Positions 26,231 to 35,174 of a stretch of DNA of 64,000 bases are shown here, piece by piece. Each line of letters opens with the position of its first letter. Position 1 is the stretch's first letter. Made by a program: the position numbers and the translations under genes. The notes below the pieces were generated by a model. The model was not told where the DNA came from. It ran no database searches and was given only the letters and a program-made list of their open reading frames with translations. Location of the stretch: the NCBI GenBank assembly GCA_035652075.1, contig DASREL010000063.1:1-64000 (forward strand), read 5' to 3'. The DNA is from Gp6-AA45 sp035652075. GTDB lineage: Bacteria > Acidobacteriota > Vicinamibacteria > Vicinamibacterales > CAVVIG01.

Positions 26231-27046
26231 ATGCTTGCAACCCTGCTCCTGTTTGCCGCGACCGCCGTCGACCCGATCGTGTCAGCCGACTGGCTGCAAC
26301 AGCACCTGAAAGATGCGAACGTCCGCGTCATTTACGTCGGTGCGGATGGAGACTACAGGGAAGGCCACGTTCCGGGCGCCCGGTTCATGGATCACATGGA
26401 CAGCGTTCAGATGGGCGCAAACGGACACCGTCTCGCATCGAACGATGTGCTCCTGCGCGTCTTCACGAAACTCGGCGTCAGCGACGATAGTCACGTCGTT
26501 TTGTACGGCGATTCGCCGATGGCGAACGGCTGGATTTATTCGGCGCTCGTCGCGATCGGCCATGGCGATCAGGTCTCGATGCTCGACGGCGGCATCGCGA
26601 CCTGGAAAGCCGAAAAGCGCCCGATCGAAACGACGACGCCCCCGGTTGCGACGGGAACGCTGACGCTCAAGCCGGCACCGGATCTGTTCGTCGACGCCGC
26701 CTACGTCCGCTCGCATCTCGAATCGCCGAAGACGAAGATTCTGGACGTGCGGACGCAAGGCGAATGGAACAGCGGTCACGTGCCGAACGCGACATTGATC
26801 CTCTGGCAGGATCTTTTCGCCGACGTCAAGGCGCAGAAATTCAAGTCACAGGACGAGATCAAAGCGCTGCTCGCGAAGACGGGTCTCAAACCGGATCAGG
26901 AAGCCGTCACGTACTGCGCCGTTGGAATGCGCGCGAGCCTGATGGGTTGGGCCGCGCGATCGGTGGCGGGCGTGCCGACGAAGATCTACATCGGATCGTG
27001 GCAGGATTGGTCGAAGGATTCACAGAATCCGATCGTGAAACCATAG
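26231..27046 (+). CDS. two-domain rhodanese sulfurtransferase
   Basis: A 271-residue tandem rhodanese. The first domain (about 12-125) is the inactive type with YGDSPMANG where the cysteine loop would be. The second (about 150-268) has LDVRTQGEWNSGHVPNA and the active-site loop CAVGMRAS, whose Cys accepts sulfur from thiosulfate or 3-mercaptopyruvate. The N-terminus is short and hydrophobic (MLATLLLFAATAVDP) and may be a signal peptide. The neighbouring divergent cysteine synthase gene fits a sulfur-transfer role. It ends 18 nt before the topoisomerase A gene. Confidence 0.9.
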   Translation: MLATLLLFAATAVDPIVSADWLQQHLKDANVRVIYVGADGDYREGHVPGARFMDHMDSVQMGANGHRLASNDVLLRVFTKLGVSDDSHVVLYGDSPMANGWIYSALVAIGHGDQVSMLDGGIATWKAEKRPIETTTPPVATGTLTLKPAPDLFVDAAYVRSHLESPKTKILDVRTQGEWNSGHVPNATLILWQDLFADVKAQKFKSQDEIKALLAKTGLKPDQEAVTYCAVGMRASLMGWAARSVAGVPTKIYIGSWQDWSKDSQNPIVKP

Positions 27047-27049
27047 CGG

Positions 27050-27055
27050 TACAAT
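27050..27055 (+). promoter_or_regulatory. -10-like TACAAT 9 nt before the topoisomerase A start
   Basis: TACAAT at 27050-27055, then nine nt, then the ATG at 27065. The mRNA 5' end would fall within a few nt of the start codon. It overlaps the tail of the short gap after the rhodanese gene. Confidence 0.4.
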
Positions 27056-27064
27056 GACGCCGCG

Positions 27065-29491
27065 ATGGCAAAGCGGAAGAAGCCTGGCGACGTCTCCCTC
27101 TTCGACAACATCGATTCAGCGGCCGGCGACCACGCCGGCCGCGATGCGACGATTCGATCCTCCCTGCTCTCGGGTGGCGGCGGGAATTCTCCGGAAGCGG
27201 TGTCGCTGCACGAAGCGGCGCAATCGCGCTACCTCAATTACGCGCTGTCGGTCATCACGTCGCGCGCGCTGCCCGATGTCCGCGACGGACTGAAACCGGT
27301 CCAGCGCCGCATCCTCTACACGATGTGGCAGCAGAACCTGACGGCTGACGTCAAGCACCGCAAGTGCGCGAAGGTCGTCGGCGACGTCATGGGCAGCTAC
27401 CACCCGCACGGCGACGCCGCGTTGTACGAAACGCTCGTCCGTATGGCGCAGCCGTTCTCGTTGCGCTACCCGCTCGTCGACGGTTCGGGGAATTTTGGAT
27501 CCCTCGACGGCGACAGCGCCGCGGCCATGCGCTACACCGAATGCCGTCTCGCGCGGCTCAGCGACGAGATGCTGACCGAGATCGAGCAGTCGACGGTGCA
27601 CTTCCGTCCGAACTACGACGGCACGAAGACCGAGCCGGTCGTGTTGCCCGCACGGATTCCGAATCTGCTCGTCAACGGGACGACGGGGATCGCGGTCGGC
27701 ATGGCGACGAACATCCCGCCGCACAATCTCGGCGAGGTGTGCGCGGCGCTGATCAAACTGCTCGACAACGAGGACATCGGCAACGCGCAGCTCAATCGCT
27801 ACATCAAGGGGCCCGACTTCCCCACCGGCGGTCAGATCCTCAATTCGCAAGAGGAGATCAAAGCCATTTACAAAACCGGCTCGGGAACGATCCGGTTGCG
27901 CGGCACGTGGGACATCGGTCCGGAAACGCGCTCGACGAAAACCATTTACGTCGACAGCATTCCGTACACGGTCAACAAAGCGCAGCTCGTCGAGCGCATC
28001 GGCGAGATCGTGCTGCAGCGCAAACTGCCGCAGCTGCTCGACGTGAAGGATCTCTCGACCGAGGACGTGCGGATCGCGATCGAGATGAAGAAGGACGCCG
28101 ACGAAAAGATGATCATGGCGTATCTCTTCAAGCACACGCCGCTGCAGATCAACTTCGCCGTCAACCTGACGTGCCTGATCCCGACCGAGAATCCCGAAGT
28201 CGGCCGGCCCGAACGCCTGGATCTGAAACAGATCCTCTGGCACTTCCTGCACTTCCGGCTCGAAGTCGTGACGAAGCGGCTCGAGCACGAGCTCGCAGCG
28301 CTGAGAAAGCGCATTCACATCCTCGAAGGATTCGAAACCGTCTTCGACGCGCTCGACGAGATCATCAAGATGATCCGGAAGTCGGACGGAAAAGCGGACG
28401 CCGCCGAAAAAATCATGGCGCGCTTCAAGCTCGACGCCGAACAGACCGATGCGATCCTCGAGCTCAAGATCTACCGCCTGGCCCGGCTCGAAATCCTGAT
28501 CATCCAGCAGGAGCTCGAGGAGAAGCGCAAGCGCGCGCGCCAGATCAACGCGCTGTTGAAGGACGAAGACAGCCGCTGGAAACTGGTGCGCACCGAGCTC
28601 GACGAGATCAGCGACAAGTACGGCGACAAACGTCGCACGACGATCGACAGCGACGAAGGCGAAGTCGAATACAAAGCCGACGACTTCATCGTCGAAGAAG
28701 ACAACGTGGTGATCGTGTCGCGCGACGGCTGGGTGAAGCGGCAGAAGGAAGTGAAGGACTTGTCGACGACCCGCTTGCGCGAGGGCGACTCGGTGCTGGC
28801 GGCATTTGCCGGCAGCACACGCGCGACGTGCGTGTTCTTCTCGAATTTCGGCGTGGCGTACACGTCGCGGTTCATCGACGTGCCGGCGTCCACCGGCTAC
28901 GGCGAGCCGATTCAGAAGCAGTTCAAGCTGAAGGACGGCGAGAAGATCGTCGCGGCGATGAGCCTCGACCCGCGGGTCAGCGGCAACATCCGGCCGAAGA
29001 AGGAGGGCGACGAGGCGCCGGTGCATGCGGTCGCCGTATCGAGCGACGGGTATGCGCTGCGATTCAACCTCGATCCGTTCATCGAGCCGAGCACGCGCGC
29101 CGGACGACGGTTCGCGCGGCCGTCGAAGGGAGCGGAGATTCTGGGCGTCGGCCGCTACACCGGCGACGAGATCCTCATTGCCGCGACGGCCGAGGCGCGC
29201 GGCATCCTCGCCAGAGCCGAAGAGGTCAATTTCCTGTCCGGTCCCGGCAAGGGTGTGCTCCTCATCAAACTCGGGAAGGAGGATCGCGTCCTCGGCTTCA
29301 TCGCCTCGACCGGCGAACGCGACCTGCTGACGGTCGAAACGAGCCGCGGCGCCGAACAGACGATCAGCACCGCGAAGTACGAGGTGACCGGGCGTGGCGG
29401 CAAGGGCCGGGAGCTGCTCCAGCGCGGGCAGTTCACCCGCGTCCTCTGGCCGACTCCCGAGGTGCCTGCGCCGCTAAACGCGGATAGCTAA
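27065..29491 (+). CDS. type IIA DNA topoisomerase subunit A (ParC/GyrA)
   Basis: An 808-residue breakage-reunion subunit. YLNYALSVITSRALPDVRDG (from about 56) and KPVQRRILYTMW are the classic N-terminal motif; the DNA-linking tyrosine is Y157 in AAAMRYTECR. A long coiled-coil follows (about 400-520, with EILIIQQELEEKRKRARQI). The C-terminal beta-pinwheel (about 545-800) has six-blade-like repeats and one GyrA-box-like stretch, YEVTGRGGKGREL, near the end. It passes duplexes together with a GyrB/ParE partner. Whether it is gyrase or topoisomerase IV cannot be settled: the GyrA-box is imperfect and the pinwheel position late, so ParC is a real option. An extra 40-residue Gly-rich leader precedes the conserved region. 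A B-subunit gene lies 17 kb away. Confidence 0.93.
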   Translation: MAKRKKPGDVSLFDNIDSAAGDHAGRDATIRSSLLSGGGGNSPEAVSLHEAAQSRYLNYALSVITSRALPDVRDGLKPVQRRILYTMWQQNLTADVKHRKCAKVVGDVMGSYHPHGDAALYETLVRMAQPFSLRYPLVDGSGNFGSLDGDSAAAMRYTECRLARLSDEMLTEIEQSTVHFRPNYDGTKTEPVVLPARIPNLLVNGTTGIAVGMATNIPPHNLGEVCAALIKLLDNEDIGNAQLNRYIKGPDFPTGGQILNSQEEIKAIYKTGSGTIRLRGTWDIGPETRSTKTIYVDSIPYTVNKAQLVERIGEIVLQRKLPQLLDVKDLSTEDVRIAIEMKKDADEKMIMAYLFKHTPLQINFAVNLTCLIPTENPEVGRPERLDLKQILWHFLHFRLEVVTKRLEHELAALRKRIHILEGFETVFDALDEIIKMIRKSDGKADAAEKIMARFKLDAEQTDAILELKIYRLARLEILIIQQELEEKRKRARQINALLKDEDSRWKLVRTELDEISDKYGDKRRTTIDSDEGEVEYKADDFIVEEDNVVIVSRDGWVKRQKEVKDLSTTRLREGDSVLAAFAGSTRATCVFFSNFGVAYTSRFIDVPASTGYGEPIQKQFKLKDGEKIVAAMSLDPRVSGNIRPKKEGDEAPVHAVAVSSDGYALRFNLDPFIEPSTRAGRRFARPSKGAEILGVGRYTGDEILIAATAEARGILARAEEVNFLSGPGKGVLLIKLGKEDRVLGFIASTGERDLLTVETSRGAEQTISTAKYEVTGRGGKGRELLQRGQFTRVLWPTPEVPAPLNADS

Positions 29492-29500
29492 ATGACTCGA

Positions 29501-29598
29501 GGCTGATGGATAATGGACGTGCGCCCGCCCCGGCGAGACCGGGCCGAGCGAACGCGGTGGCTTACATTCATGAGCCATCAGCCTTTTAGCCATCAGCC
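29501..29598. repeat. inverted-arm element with 7-nt units (GGCTGAT type)
   Basis: GGCTGATGG (29501-29509) is perfectly complementary to two copies of CCATCAGCC (29575-29583 and 29590-29598), giving two mutually exclusive 9-bp stems. Both arms look built of 7-nt units (GGCTGAT, GGATAAT). A small inner stem CCCGG/CCGGG and a TTTT between the two right copies are also present. It fills most of the 122-nt gap before the NYN gene and could act as a terminator for the topoisomerase gene. Confidence 0.65.
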
Positions 29599-29613
29599 AG
29601 TGAAGGACCAGTT

Positions 29614-31077
29614 TTGCCACACCCAGATCGTTTGAACATCGCTGTCTTTGTCGATTTCGACAACATCGAAATCGGCGTCAAATCCACCCTCAACGAACAC
29701 TTCGACGTCGGACCGATCCTCGAAGCCATCAAGGAACGCGGCGAGATCGTCAGCAAGATCGCCTACGCCGACTGGACGCGCGCCGGCGACTACAGCCGTC
29801 ACCTGACGCAGCACGCGATCCGGCTCGTTCAGCGCAACCTGACGCCGGGCGGCGACAAAAACGGCGCCGACATCAACATGGCCCTCGATGCGCTCGAGAT
29901 GGCGTTCACCCATCCGCACATCAACGCGTATGTGATCGTCGGCGGCGACAGCGACTTCTTGTCGCTGGTCGAGAAACTCAAGCAGTACGACAAGAAAGTC
30001 TTCATCGTCGGCGGCCGCGCGTTTACGAGCGTGATTTTGCAGCGGAACTGCCACGAGTTCATCGCGTACGAGAACCTGACGCGATCGCGGCGCTCCGAAT
30101 CGAAGGGCGGACGCCCGACGCCGGCGCCCTCGGGCGGCAACGCACCGGTCGCGCAGGCGTTCAGCCTGGTGCGGCGCGCGCTCAAGATTCTCGCGGACCG
30201 CGAGGTGTCACCGCAGACCGGTCTCCTCAAGAGCACGCTGCTGCAGCTCGATTCGACGTTCTCCGAGCGCAACTACGGCGCCTCCTCGTTCCTCGACTTC
30301 GTCGAAAAGCTGTCCCAAGCGGGTCTCGTCACGTTGAAGCACGCGGGCCGCAGCGTGATGGTCGAACTGAACGAAGGGTTCACCGAAAGCGACGAATCCG
30401 CTCCGGCGCAGGAAGGCGTCGCGACAACGGCCGCGCCTGTCGCGCAGGCGTCGACCCCTGCCGCGTCGGCCGCCCCGTCCGAAGTCGTGGGGAACCAGGC
30501 CGATGGCGTCGCGCGCGCGAAGTCGATCATCTCCGCCGCGACCGGCGCGCGCTGGCCGATGTATTTGCGCAACGTCAAGCAGATCCTCCGCCAGGCCGAA
30601 GGCGGATTCGACGAGCGGAAGTACGGATTCGGTGGGTTGATGGATTTATTGCGCGCACTGCAAAAGGAGAACTTCGTGCGCGTCGAACGCGATCGGCGCG
30701 GCGGACTCCGGGTGTTCCAGGGATCCGCGATGCCGTCGCATGCGCCGCAGCAGACGCGACCCGTCGCCAGCAACCTGCCGCAACCTGACGTCGAAGACGA
30801 ATTGATGCAAGGCGAGTCGTACGAGGCGCAGCCCATGCAGCCTGCGCCGGCGCCAGAGCCCGGCGATTCTGACATCGAGCCAACCGACGTGCAGCCGGTC
30901 GTGATCGACACGACGGCCGAAATGCTCGGCCGAGCGACGGCGAGACCGAAACGGGCTCGCGCCGCGACCCCGCGCGCCGCAAAATCGGCGGCGCCGAAGG
31001 GCACGAAGAAGACGCCGGCGAAACGTTCGTCGCGTTCGAAGAAAACCTCGGCCGCCGACTCAGGAGAGAACGCATGA
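29614..31077 (+). CDS. NYN (PIN-like) domain protein with two OST-HTH/LOTUS domains
   Basis: A 487-residue protein. Residues about 6-150 form a NYN domain: AVFVDFDNIEIG holds the first acidic residues, NGADINMALDALEMAF the middle ones and VGGDSDFLSLVEKLKQYDKKV the last, so the metal-binding acids of the nuclease fold are present. Two LOTUS/OST-HTH domains follow, at about 180-255 (SPQTGLLKSTLLQLDSTFSE) and about 298-370 (MYLRNVKQILRQAEGGFDE). The tail is Ala/Pro/Lys-rich and basic. The family is thought to act on RNA; the target here is unknown. The start is a TTG at 29614 with AAGGA 8 nt upstream; no in-frame ATG precedes the motif. The stop overlaps the next ATG (ATGA). Confidence 0.9.
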   Translation: MPHPDRLNIAVFVDFDNIEIGVKSTLNEHFDVGPILEAIKERGEIVSKIAYADWTRAGDYSRHLTQHAIRLVQRNLTPGGDKNGADINMALDALEMAFTHPHINAYVIVGGDSDFLSLVEKLKQYDKKVFIVGGRAFTSVILQRNCHEFIAYENLTRSRRSESKGGRPTPAPSGGNAPVAQAFSLVRRALKILADREVSPQTGLLKSTLLQLDSTFSERNYGASSFLDFVEKLSQAGLVTLKHAGRSVMVELNEGFTESDESAPAQEGVATTAAPVAQASTPAASAAPSEVVGNQADGVARAKSIISAATGARWPMYLRNVKQILRQAEGGFDERKYGFGGLMDLLRALQKENFVRVERDRRGGLRVFQGSAMPSHAPQQTRPVASNLPQPDVEDELMQGESYEAQPMQPAPAPEPGDSDIEPTDVQPVVIDTTAEMLGRATARPKRARAATPRAAKSAAPKGTKKTPAKRSSRSKKTSAADSGENA

Positions 31078-33089
31078 TGACTCGAAGATTCGTCGTCGCC
31101 ATCAGCGCAATCGCGATCACCATCGCCACGGCCCGGGCGCAATCGAAACGGCCGCTGACCTCCGACGACATCTTCGAGATCAAAACCGTCAGCGATCCAC
31201 GCATCAGCCCTGATGGCGCGTGGGTCGCCTACACCGTGTCGCAGATGGACCGCAAGGACGACAGCTCCGACACCGACATCTACATGATCGCGACGACCGG
31301 CGGTACGCCGATCCGATTGACGACGAGCAGGAAGCCGGAAACGTCGCCGCGCTGGAGTCCGGACGGCCGCTATCTTGCGTTCCTCTCGTCGCGCGACGGC
31401 AAGAAAACGCAGGTGTATCTCCTCGATCGCCGCGGCGGCGAGGCGGCCGCGATCACCGACATCAAAACGGGCGTCTCGTCGCTGGCGTGGTCGCCCGACG
31501 GCAGGAAGCTCGCGTTCCTCGTCAACGATCCCGATCCGAACGATCCCGATCCGGACGCCAAAGAGAAAAAACCGCGGCCGCATGTCATCACGCGCCTGCA
31601 GTTCATGCGCGACGGCGATGGCTACCTGACCGACATCAAACAGCACCTGCACGTCTTCGACATCGCCACGAAAACCGACACGCAGTTGACGAACGACAAG
31701 TTCGACGACGGCGCACCGGTGTGGTCGCCGGATGGAAAGTTGATCGCCTTCAGCGCGAACCGGACGGACAATCCCGACGCGAACGACAACAGCGACATCT
31801 ACGTCGTCGAGCCGGTGGCGGGCGCGCGCCCGCGTGCCGTCGTGTCGACGCCGAACTCGGACTCCTCGCCGGTGTTCAGTCCGGACGGAACCGCGATCGC
31901 GTTTCTGCAGGGCGGCGACGCGAAGGATATCTGGTACTCGACGAACAACCTCGCCATCGTGCCTCTCGGCGGCAGCACGCCGAAGGTCCTGACGGCGAAC
32001 CTCGATCGCAACGTCCGCTCGCCGCGCTTTTCGCCGGATGGATCGCACATTACCTTCCTGCTCGAGGAGGGAGGCAACGTGCACCTCGCGCGCGTGCTGG
32101 CGTCTGGCGGGCCGATCGAGCGTGTCATCGACGGCGAACACGAGATCACGGCGTATGACATCGCGAAAAATGGCGCGATCGCGTATCTCGACAGCCATCC
32201 GCAGATGCCGACCGAAGTGTTCCTCGGCACTACCCAACTGACGCACGTCAACGATGACTTCGTAGCGAAGGTCGCGCTCGGACCTGTGGAACGCTACAAA
32301 GCCAAGAGCGCCGACGGCACGACGATCGACTGTTTCCTGACCCGTCCGCCGGTCGACTCCGCTCAAAGCAACCGCGCCGCGGGAAAACTGCCGACGATCC
32401 TGCGCATCCACGGCGGCCCGGTGTCGCAGTACTCGAGCGGCTTCAACCTCGAGTGGCAGATGCTCGCGGCGCGCGGATTCGCCGTCGTGTCGGCCAATCC
32501 GCGTGGGTCGTCCGGCTACGGCCGCGATTTCAGCCGCGCGATCTGGGCCGACTGGGGCAACAAGGATTTCGATGACGTGATGGCGGCCGTGGACACGGCG
32601 ATCTCGATGGGCGTCGCGGACCCCGATCGACTCGGTGTCGGCGGGTGGAGCTACGGCGGCATCCTGACCGACCACGTCATCTCGAAAACGAACCGCTTCA
32701 AGGCGGCGATCGCGGGGGCGAGCGAATTCAACTACCTCGCGAACTACGGCACCGATCACTACCAGCGTCAGTGGGAGGCGGAACTCGGGCTGCCGTGGCG
32801 CAATCCCGAGGCCTGGATGCGGATCTCGCCGTTCTATCGCCTCGACAAGATCACGACGCCAACGCTCGTGATGGGCGGCGACGCCGACATGAACGTCCCG
32901 ATCATCGGCGGCGAGCAGTTGTATCAGGGGCTGAAACGCCTTGGACGCGAAACCGAGCTGATCGTCTACCCGGGCGAGACGCACGCGATCCGGCGACCGA
33001 GCTTCCAGAAAGATCGCTTCGATCGCTACATCGCCTGGTACGAGAAGTATCTGAAGCCGTCGTCGACGCGAACCTCATCGCAGGACTGA
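31074..33089 (+). CDS. secreted S9 family peptidase (prolyl oligopeptidase/DPP type)
   Basis: A 671-residue serine peptidase with a signal peptide (RRFVVAISAIAITIATARAQ). Residues about 45-390 form a WD40/PD40-like propeller with repeated S-P-D-G-K/R motifs (ISPDGAWVAY, WSPDGRYLAF, FSPDGTAIAF). The catalytic alpha/beta hydrolase domain follows, with Ser526 in GGWSYGG, Asp605 in GGDADMNVP and His637 in GETHAI. It should degrade oligopeptides in the periplasm or outside, releasing dipeptides or cutting at particular residues; the exact specificity is unclear. The start ATG overlaps the NYN gene stop by 4 nt. Confidence 0.93.
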   Translation: MMTRRFVVAISAIAITIATARAQSKRPLTSDDIFEIKTVSDPRISPDGAWVAYTVSQMDRKDDSSDTDIYMIATTGGTPIRLTTSRKPETSPRWSPDGRYLAFLSSRDGKKTQVYLLDRRGGEAAAITDIKTGVSSLAWSPDGRKLAFLVNDPDPNDPDPDAKEKKPRPHVITRLQFMRDGDGYLTDIKQHLHVFDIATKTDTQLTNDKFDDGAPVWSPDGKLIAFSANRTDNPDANDNSDIYVVEPVAGARPRAVVSTPNSDSSPVFSPDGTAIAFLQGGDAKDIWYSTNNLAIVPLGGSTPKVLTANLDRNVRSPRFSPDGSHITFLLEEGGNVHLARVLASGGPIERVIDGEHEITAYDIAKNGAIAYLDSHPQMPTEVFLGTTQLTHVNDDFVAKVALGPVERYKAKSADGTTIDCFLTRPPVDSAQSNRAAGKLPTILRIHGGPVSQYSSGFNLEWQMLAARGFAVVSANPRGSSGYGRDFSRAIWADWGNKDFDDVMAAVDTAISMGVADPDRLGVGGWSYGGILTDHVISKTNRFKAAIAGASEFNYLANYGTDHYQRQWEAELGLPWRNPEAWMRISPFYRLDKITTPTLVMGGDADMNVPIIGGEQLYQGLKRLGRETELIVYPGETHAIRRPSFQKDRFDRYIAWYEKYLKPSSTRTSSQD

Positions 33090-33106
33090 CGGGAACAAAC
33101 GGCGCC

Positions 33107-33158
33107 TGCGCAACGTCATGACCTCTCAGACCCTTGGGAGGTACCCTGACGTTGCGCA
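33107..33158 (+). promoter_or_regulatory. hairpin enclosing the ribosome binding site and start of the S41 peptidase gene
   Basis: TGCGCAACGTCA (33107-33118) is a perfect 12-bp complement of TGACGTTGCGCA (33147-33158). Inside it ACCTC pairs with GAGGT, extending the stem and burying the GGGAGG Shine-Dalgarno; the TTG start at 33152 lies in the right arm. The loop has no T-run, so this looks more like a translation-control or spacer hairpin than a terminator. Confidence 0.6.
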
Positions 33159-34204
33159 CACCAGTCATCACGTTACTCGTCGCTCTCGCTGCTCCACTCG
33201 CCGCCGTTCACGCTGAACCCCACACCGTCGTATCCAAGCTCGCCGCCGAACTCCGGGCGCGATACGTGTTTCCAGAGCGCGCCGAACAGGCTGCGCAGCA
33301 TCTCACCGTGGCGAACGACCGCGGTCAGTTCGCGTCGGCGACCGCCCCAGCCGATCTCGCCGCCGCGATTGACACATTTCTTCGCAACGAACTGCATGAT
33401 CAGCACCTGCGGATCGAGTACCGCGCGCCGAGCGAAGAACCCAAGCCGGGCGGCCCGCGCAAACCGACGGCCGAGCGGTATCGCGACTACGAGCGTGCGG
33501 CCGCCGAGCGCGAAAATGCGGGCGTTCGAATGGCTGCGCAACTCGACGGCAACGTTGGCTACTTGCGCATCTCGGGATTCCCGGATGCGGCGGTGCTCGC
33601 CGAACGGCTCGCGAGCGCTCTCGGCCTCCTTCACAACACGACGGCGCTGATCATCGACCTCCGCGACAATCACGGCGGCAATCCGCACGGCGTCGCGTTG
33701 CTCGAAAGTTATTTCTTCGAACCGTGGCAGCCGCGCGAACTGAACGACATCGTGACGCGGACGCCTCAGGGCTTCGAAACGCGCCAGTTCTGGACGATGG
33801 GTGTTCCGGCGGCGTTGTACTACGACCGTGACGTGTACGTCCTCACGTCGTCCAGAACGATTTCAGCCGGCGAAGGGTTCGCCTACGAAATGCAGGCGGC
33901 GAAGCGCGCGACAGTCGTGGGCGAAGTGACGGCGGGGGCGGCGAACCCGGCGAACGAAGTGTCCCTCGGCGACGGGTTCTTCGCGGCAATCCCGTTCGGC
34001 CGAGCGCTGAATCCGGAGACGAAAACGAATTGGGAAGGGACCGGCGTCCATCCCGACGTCACCGTTGACGCCGCGGGCGCGTTGCCGCACGCCTATGTGA
34101 TGGCGCTCAGGCGCGCGGCCGAACAACAACCCGACCGCGCCGCGCGGCTTCGACAGATTGCCGACGCCGCCGCCGCGGATCCCGCTCGCATTCTCAACCG
34201 ATAG
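33152..34204 (+). CDS. secreted S41 family peptidase
   Basis: About 350 residues with a signal peptide (PVITLLVALAAPLAAVHA). After an N-terminal helical domain of the type found before S41 cores, the catalytic domain shows GNVGYLRISGFPDA, LIIDLRDNHGGNPHG, and SRTISAGEGFAYEMQAAKRA, where the Ser of T-I-S-A-G is the nucleophile and the Lys of AAKRA a candidate general base, followed by VVGEVTAGAANP. It is a C-terminal-processing/tricorn-like protease without a visible PDZ domain. I chose the TTG at 33152 because GGGAGG lies about 10 nt before it; a TTG at 33134 is the alternative. It overlaps the convergent PTE-like gene by 11 nt. Confidence 0.85.
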   Translation: MRTPVITLLVALAAPLAAVHAEPHTVVSKLAAELRARYVFPERAEQAAQHLTVANDRGQFASATAPADLAAAIDTFLRNELHDQHLRIEYRAPSEEPKPGGPRKPTAERYRDYERAAAERENAGVRMAAQLDGNVGYLRISGFPDAAVLAERLASALGLLHNTTALIIDLRDNHGGNPHGVALLESYFFEPWQPRELNDIVTRTPQGFETRQFWTMGVPAALYYDRDVYVLTSSRTISAGEGFAYEMQAAKRATVVGEVTAGAANPANEVSLGDGFFAAIPFGRALNPETKTNWEGTGVHPDVTVDAAGALPHAYVMALRRAAEQQPDRAARLRQIADAAAADPARILNR

Positions 34205-35174
34205 GAACGAAGGTCAGGACCCGTCGCGGGTTATCGACGAGGATCGTCCGGAGCGTCCGGTCGTCGACGCCCGCGCGCTTCAGACGCGGGACGAAGTTGG
34301 TGATCGTCATGTCGATGCCCGGACCGCCGTTCTTGCGCAGATATTTCGAGCTCGCGAAATCCGACGACAGGCAAATCCGATTCGCCAGGCCCGCGTCGAG
34401 CAGCGTCATCAGCGTCTTCACGTACTCGTCTGCGCGCGGATCGTCCGGCTTGCCGCTGTGATCGAACCCGACGTAAGCGCCGCGCTTCGCGATAGCCATC
34501 GGCGCAACGGTCGGCTGATCCTTGATGTCGTTGAGGTGGCCGATGACGACGCGATCGAGCGGCACACCCGCTGATTCGAACAGATCGACTTGATCGAGCG
34601 CGCAGCGTGCGCAGCCGTCGGAGACGTGCGTGATGATCGGCAGTCCAGTCCGCCGCTGGAGTTTCGCCGCGGCGAGAAACCCGTTTCGTTCCTCGGCGCT
34701 CATCGGCACCGCGTTCGCCGTGCCCATTTCTCCGATCGATCCCCACCGTTCCGCGGTCGCCAGCCGAAACATCACGTCGGCCATCTCGTCGGGCGTCTTG
34801 TGCGCGAACTCCGGTGGGTAGTCTTCCCCCGCGTGGAGCCCTCCGCTCGCCACGATCAGCATGTTCGATCGTTCGGCGATCGTGCGCAGCGAACTGATCT
34901 TTCGTCCGAGGTCGATCGTTCCGTTGTCGACAATGCACCGGACGCCGCTCGCCTTGCACGCCGCCACTTCGCTGGCGAGCAGGTCGAGATCGTCGTACCA
35001 CGCCCCGCGCAACGAGAGGTGTTCGTGGATCAGGACGGGACCGTCGATCTCCTCGGGCGCGACGTCCCGAAGAATCGTGCGGATGATTGGCTTCCCTGCC
35101 TGCGCGCGCAGCGGCAGCACGGCCGCCGCGAGGAACGTCGTCATCAATTCGCGGCGGGTCATCAAATCGGCCAT
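34194..35174 (-). CDS. phosphotriesterase-family amidohydrolase, exported
   Basis: A 326-residue TIM-barrel metal hydrolase of the PTE/PHP family. The metal ligands can be followed: H50 and H52 in LIHEHLSL, Glu in SIGEMGTAN (Glu rather than carbamylated Lys, as in E. coli PHP), His in IITHVSDG, His in VVIGHLND, and Asp in CLSSDFASS. The N-terminus MTRRELMTTFLAAAVLPLRAQA looks like a Tat-type signal. Substrate is unknown; lactones or phosphoesters are the family's range. The ATG overlaps the stop of the upstream permease gene by one base (TGATG), so the two are coupled. A second in-frame ATG at 35162 would also keep the twin Arg. Confidence 0.88.
   Translation of the reverse strand: MADLMTRRELMTTFLAAAVLPLRAQAGKPIIRTILRDVAPEEIDGPVLIHEHLSLRGAWYDDLDLLASEVAACKASGVRCIVDNGTIDLGRKISSLRTIAERSNMLIVASGGLHAGEDYPPEFAHKTPDEMADVMFRLATAERWGSIGEMGTANAVPMSAEERNGFLAAAKLQRRTGLPIITHVSDGCARCALDQVDLFESAGVPLDRVVIGHLNDIKDQPTVAPMAIAKRGAYVGFDHSGKPDDPRADEYVKTLMTLLDAGLANRICLSSDFASSKYLRKNGGPGIDMTITNFVPRLKRAGVDDRTLRTILVDNPRRVLTFVPIG

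Noticed and set aside
30273..32984. 903-codon minus-strand open frame across the NYN and S9 peptidase genes
   Set aside because: It spans two well-supported genes and a junction between them, and its product is Arg-rich without any domain.
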